Shown piece after piece: positions 20,601-21,984 of a DNA stretch of 21,984 bases. A program made the position numbers and the translations under genes. Position 1 is the stretch's first letter, and each line of letters begins with the position of its first letter. The notes beneath the pieces were generated by a model. It was not told the DNA's origin. It saw nothing but the letters and a program-made list of their open reading frames with translations, and made no database searches. The DNA comes from Phallusia fumigata (Eukaryota > Chordata > Ascidiacea > Phlebobranchia > Ascidiidae), in contig QXVZ01015117.1 in the NCBI GenBank assembly GCA_008931825.1, positions 1-21,984 of the forward strand. Direction: 5' to 3'.

Positions 20601-21984
20601 CATCCAGTTCCCTAACCTGACGAGGCTTGTAAGTTGCGACAATCGGATATCATTGGTGTTCCTCGGACTGAGAGGCGGCGACACTTCGGGGGACGAGAAT
20701 CCAGAATTAATGATTTTATCTTGTTTCATGAACGAAACCCGACCTTTTCCGGGTTTCGGGAGATTCTCGATTTTCTCGTAAAACAGAAGGTAGGCGTTCC
20801 AGTAGCGAAGCCGTTCCTCGTCGTACGGAATATCTGGATGGCGGAGTTGTTGTGGTTACATTTAAGAGTAATAAATAATGCAGTGCTCAAAGCTTTCACA
20901 GCCATTTCAGCTACCTAGTGGGTAATTACCCGCATGTAAGTAATGCCAGGGTAGCAGGTGGGTAATTAGCTTAATCAGTTAGCTGAAAATTGAACTGGGT
21001 GTTTTATATTGAATATCAAAGAACTAGCAAAATAGATAAATTAAACTTATGTAAATTGTGCGAAATTAAAATTCAGTCAGAACAGCAATGGGAAAAAATT
21101 GAATGAGGAGTTTTTGGGGTTAAGTTAAACTAAACGTGGACGTCACCGCTCAAAAACCACAGGCGTCTTGCCGCCTCAGGCCTGATATGTGATAATCCGC
21201 TCCAATCACTTGTACGCAGCTAATATTTCTTAACATTGCATCATGTTAAATCTTTTCTGCTCGCTTAAACGAAAAGCAATTCTCTTCGGCACACAGCATT
21301 TTCCCAGGAAACATTACGCCAAATTGGCCCTGATAAAAATAACATATAGCTACACCGTAAGTTTACCTTTCTCATACACTCTACTTCTGAACGTGCCACC
21401 GAAGCATTCCTCTTCCAAGCTCTGATCCGTCATCTCAAACTCCTCAATCGTAGTGTCGTTAAACTTAAACCAGCGTCCGTGATGAGGATTACTCATGGGG
21501 GTGCCCCTAAACCGAGAATAATGAACATCAAGGTAGCAACAAACCAAGGGGTCGGCAATCTTTTTTCAGGGCAGCGTGCCATTTAACAAATTATGTCAAA
21601 ATCTTAATGGCTTTGCGTGCCATGTTGATGACGTCACTGCGTTATGTTTGCGTTAAATCTGTAAGACCTGACTTGGACGTGCTCTCTGCAGCTTGTTGCT
21701 GCAGTTGCACAGCACCTAACGTTCAAAATCTAAAAGGTCACTTAATTTGGATTGAAAAACGTGTTGGAGTATAAACTCCTATCACTTGGCGAGCCACGAA
21801 CGATCACCTCGCGAGCCGCGTATTGCCGACCTCTGTAATTCACCGATTCGTCGAACAGTATATGGAGTGCGAGATAGGTAAGTTGTATTGTAATATTGCC
21901 AATAACCAAGTCACAATGCCTACTAACCTTCTGTCCTTGATGATGGAGTAATAGTGTCCGGCCTGTGCCTGTCCGCTATGGATG
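14590..21984 (-). CDS. USP24: Ubiquitin-specific protease 24, C-terminal part, 12 exons seen
   Basis: Minus-strand exons: 21984-21928 (cut by the window edge), 21506-21367, 20833-20617, 19957-19807, 19369-19270 (5' end lost at N), 19054-18901, 18827-18702, 18542-18431, 17686-17528, 15993-15779, 15402-15192 and 14631-14590 (stop). USP24 is a large deubiquitinase that removes ubiquitin from substrates. The first exon holds the catalytic-His motif GQAQAGHYYS; the next reads GRWFKFNDTTIEEF and ECFGG, then RYWNAYLLFYE, which ends the USP fold. After that come the helical C-terminal segments of USP24, including RRWSSAQSRDF, KAYQCVKILVQLA, LRGKMSEHTW and FQRTMSAQ, matching vertebrate USP24 in order. 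Phases agree except between 17528 (phase 1) and 15993 (phase 0), where at least one exon is missing, and at the gap. The catalytic Cys box is beyond the window. Introns are full of MITEs. Confidence 0.95.
14778..15075. repeat. Minisatellite, 65-bp period, in the last USP24 intron
   Basis: The word CCTTACAGCCATACA(C/T)ACAAC starts at 14880, 14945, 15010 and 15042. The first three are 65 bp apart and the last 32 bp, so the 65-bp unit is itself made of two ~33-bp halves (a TACAGCCATACACACAACCTGTTACAAAAACC half and a CAGACATACACATAACCAACTACTAAAC half). Earlier copies from 14778 are more degenerate. The strand is strongly A/C-rich. Confidence 0.8.
15192..15402 (-). CDS. USP24: USP24 exon with the conserved KMSEHTW...FQRTMSAQ segment
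   Basis: Acceptor TGCACTAG at 15403, donor GTTTGT after 15192, 70 full codons. It contains SGSVTWLRGKMSEHTW, SNRSNETPTNKYFQRTMSAQ and HTLDEATALL, the most conserved part of the USP24 C-terminus. A TGACGTCA octamer lies in the VTS codons (15297-15304). Confidence 0.93.
15779..15993 (-). CDS. USP24: USP24 exon with KAYQCVKILVQLA
   Basis: Acceptor GACACCACAG above 15993 (a weak pyrimidine tract), donor GTAGGT after 15779, ending in phase 2 and joining in frame to 15402. It encodes a helical leucine-rich stretch (SDLQPLLSILLEVLSLRD) and PKAYQCVKILVQLAAR, which align with the vertebrate USP24 segment before the SEHYW region. Confidence 0.88.
16313..16612 (-). CDS. Possible small secreted protein ORF nested in a USP24 intron
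   Basis: A single uninterrupted 99-codon ORF. It starts MYSYSLFLFLTMIFAYT, which looks like a cleavable signal peptide, followed by a basic Thr/Pro-rich linker and four cysteines in YNHHCKQ, TYKCEVGG, RRCWEK and IWCEVE. I recognise no family and it does not match the USP24 sequence expected here. The start codon lies at the edge of a repeat unit also present at 17211-17302, and a TATATAG about 75 bp upstream is the target duplication of a hAT element, so regulation is unclear. It may be a young gene, an exon of something else, or a chance ORF. Confidence 0.3.
   Translation of the reverse strand: MYSYSLFLFLTMIFAYTQRRFKKQTTPRTTTPPAYNHHCKQDDPTYKCEVGGIRRCWEKVSVGWQHIWCEVELTSFDNFADIFRNFYMPRGRFPLRLPS
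16601..16655 (+). repeat. Copy of the hairpin-element unit
   Basis: 16604-16652 matches the reverse complement of the right arm and loop of the hairpin at 17191-17319 at about 41 of 49 positions, including TTGCAAACGTTTC and CTGTTGTTATTATCAG. Its hammerhead-like box reads CTGATAA instead of CTGATGA on the minus strand. Confidence 0.7.
16693..17163. mobile_element. hAT MITE with perfect 8-bp target duplication
   Basis: Terminal inverted repeats TAGGGATGGGCC (16693-16704) and GGCCCATCCCTA (17152-17163) are flanked by identical 8-bp sites CTATATAC at 16685-16692 and 17164-17171, the hAT hallmark. Subterminal regions are dense in GAGCACCGAGC and GCTCGGTGCTCGG words in both orientations, typical of hAT transposase binding arrays. 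At 471 bp it has no transposase and is non-autonomous. It carries a run of 17 G (17121-17137). The perfect target duplication and low decay suggest a fairly recent insertion, into the older repeat that surrounds it. Confidence 0.92.
17191..17319. repeat. Long imperfect hairpin with CTGATGA...GAAAC motif
   Basis: Arms 17191-17237 and 17273-17319 pair over 47 ungapped positions with 37 matches; the loop is 35 bp. The loop carries CTGATGA (17248-17254), a small ACAA/TTGT stem and GAAAC (17272-17276), the arrangement of a hammerhead core. Such boxes are known in the pseudo-LTRs of Penelope-like retroelements. Here stem II has an imperfect base and a bulge, so catalysis is doubtful. No reverse-transcriptase remnant is visible nearby. 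Confidence 0.6.
17528..17686 (-). CDS. USP24: USP24 exon with RRWSSAQSRDF
   Basis: Acceptor TTCCTTGTAG, donor GTCAGT (a weaker form). A Ser/Thr/Asp-rich stretch (GDATTDADSSSSTSQ) precedes the conserved LSRRWSSAQSRDFLQLHTAV, then LILHCDVTSLHN. It ends in phase 1, which does not match the next exon found at 15993. Confidence 0.92.
18164..18389. mobile_element. hAT-like MITE in a USP24 intron
   Basis: Starts CAGTGGTTCCCAAACGG and ends AAAAGGTTGGGACCACTG. Its inner part (TACTTTATATCACTTCTCG) is like the 12309-12486 element. The flanking 8-mers do not match, so the target duplication has decayed or the ends are slightly off. Confidence 0.6.
18431..18542 (-). CDS. USP24: USP24 exon with FRHKGFSRLMKFLLG
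   Basis: Not visible as a long ORF but bounded by GATTGCTTGCAG and GTAAAA, with phases fitting both neighbours (0 in, 1 out). It encodes GTSACEALFRHKGFSRLMKF then LLGDTATLPLFTNNHKT, which matches the vertebrate segment LLLRH.ALRHMISFLLG. Confidence 0.9.
18702..18827 (-). CDS. USP24: USP24 exon with LLDREVAESIKHSHHYF
   Basis: Acceptor TTTCATCAG, donor GTAAGT, exactly 42 codons in phase 0. Reads GLDPILSRIVSLLDREVAES then IKHSHHYFAMLSEFTST, parallel to the LLALLDKDVPENCKNCAQYF region of vertebrate USP24. Confidence 0.92.
18901..19054 (-). CDS. USP24: USP24 exon with VVSFLLECPNNLVRSNFAKIL
   Basis: The correct start is after TACATCAG at 19055, because only this acceptor restores the phase with the exon ending at 19270 and supplies CVWLTSQL, the counterpart of the vertebrate CQWLVEYF. 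It ends PNVTK before GTTAGA. A TGACGTCA (19036-19043) is inside the coding part. Confidence 0.9.
19270..19369 (-). CDS. USP24: USP24 exon damaged by a gap: LFHTFFRTRSKLLHECEMW
   Basis: From the N at 19370 the minus strand reads LFHTFFRTRSKLLHECEMW and RRTVDELLASSQSA to a GTAAGT donor in phase 2. Vertebrate USP24 has about 20 more residues (ending in QLAIQFLF) between this and the exon at 19957-19807; they are missing here, so the gap probably removed the start of this exon or a small exon. Confidence 0.85.
19370..19370. other. Assembly gap (single N)
   Basis: A one-base N inside or at the 5' edge of a USP24 exon; the distance across it is unknown. Confidence 0.9.
19470..19754. mobile_element. 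hAT-like MITE in a USP24 intron
   Basis: Ends CAGAGGTTTCCAAACTGGG and AGAGTTTGGGAACCACTG form the inverted repeats. The flanks ATTTATTC (19462-19469) and ATTTACGC (19755-19762) agree at 6 of 8 positions. 285 bp, no coding capacity. Confidence 0.75.
19807..19957 (-). CDS. USP24: USP24 exon with VREENLQFMRNSGMYSPVYF
   Basis: Acceptor TTATTTGCAG, donor GTAAGT, 50 codons after one completing base. It encodes KGDQRGIFTPQITASIMQL then VREENLQFMRNSGMYSPVYF and FIRKLVEANL, matching the vertebrate KKGLF..KMPARIYQMVRDEN segment. Confidence 0.94.
20230..20524. mobile_element. hAT-like MITE in a USP24 intron
   Basis: Starts CAGTGGTTCTCGGCGTTTTTT and ends GCCGCTGTTGAGAATCACTG. These ends are of the CAGTGGTTCTCAACC type common in hAT elements. 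The 8-bp flanks do not match, so the copy is old or the boundaries are slightly wrong. Confidence 0.55.
20617..20833 (-). CDS. USP24: USP24 exon: end of the USP catalytic fold and linker
   Basis: Acceptor CATCCAG, donor GTTAGG, phase 1 in and 2 out. It encodes PYDEERLRYWNAYLLFYEKI, which closes the peptidase domain. A Ser/Pro-rich linker follows (SSPEVSPPLSPRN, like the SSPEISPQSSPRP of vertebrates), and then RLSQLTSLVR. Confidence 0.95.
21367..21506 (-). CDS. USP24: USP24 exon with GRWFKFNDTTIEEF and ECFGG
   Basis: Acceptor TTCTCGGTTTAG, donor GTAAAC. Reads GTPMSNPHHGRWFKFND then TTIEEFEMTDQSLEEECFGG and a stretch ending RVYEK. The W.KFND motif follows the catalytic His in USPs and carries the third active-site residue. 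Confidence 0.95.
21545..21835. mobile_element. hAT-like MITE filling most of a USP24 intron
   Basis: Left end AAGGGGTCGGCAATCTTTTTT and right end GCGTATTGCCGACCTCTG form inverted repeats of the CAGNGGTCGGCAA type; GCGTGCC and GCGAGCC words lie just inside, as in many hAT MITEs. The target duplication is unclear (4 of 8). It fills about 290 of the 421 bp of this intron and ends 39 bp from the splice acceptor. Confidence 0.65.
21928..21984 (-). CDS. USP24: USP24 exon with the catalytic histidine, cut by the window edge
   Basis: Reads IHSGQAQAGHYYSIIKDR to a GTTAGT donor in phase 2. The His of AGHYYS is the active-site histidine of USP-family cysteine proteases. The exon continues beyond the right edge. 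Confidence 0.93.

Overview
The window looks like nuclear DNA of an invertebrate deuterostome, most likely a tunicate of the Ciona type. This is an inference from AT-rich compact introns (about 60 to 1,500 bp), metazoan gene content, a SUEL-type lectin gene, many short hAT-like elements, and a tandem 'duplication' around a single N that differs by a few SNPs, as expected when two alleles of a very polymorphic genome are joined. No operon or bacterial feature is present. Three protein-coding genes can be assembled exon by exon; most listed splice junctions keep frame and phase.

Layout. 1-2362: gene-poor, with one copy of a dispersed ~700 bp repeat (about 350-1050) and decayed coding-like sequence on the + strand. 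2363-3959 (minus): the 3' part of a SUEL/galactose- or rhamnose-binding lectin gene with two complete domains and half of a third, cut by an assembly gap (N at 3960) that abuts a second copy of the dispersed repeat (3961-4640). 4640-8356: no gene; a GC-richer block at about 6240-7330 holds a perfect palindromic E-box, a CRE and an E2F-like site and is a reasonable promoter candidate for the next gene. 8357-10782 (+): a complete seven-exon fatty-acid elongase of the ELOVL1/ELOVL7 type (307 aa), with a candidate polyadenylation signal at 11217. 10783-14589: long non-coding stretch with a hAT-like MITE and a tRNA-derived SINE. 14590-21984 (minus): the last ~12 recognisable exons of USP24 (a ubiquitin-specific protease), from the catalytic-histidine exon to the stop codon; the catalytic cysteine lies outside the window.

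The USP24 introns are rich in transposon-derived DNA: five hAT-like MITEs (one with a perfect 8-bp target duplication), a 47-bp-arm hairpin carrying a Penelope/hammerhead-like CTGATGA...GAAAC motif, and a 65-bp minisatellite. One intron also holds a 99-codon ORF with a signal-peptide-like start. The octamer TGACGTCA occurs 13 times, mostly in the USP24 half, far above chance. The three genes have no obvious functional link (surface/secreted lectin, ER lipid elongation, deubiquitination). I do not see a convincing new biological system. The best leads are the TGACGTCA excess, the hairpin element, the nested ORF, and a conserved stretch of USP24 that I could not find.
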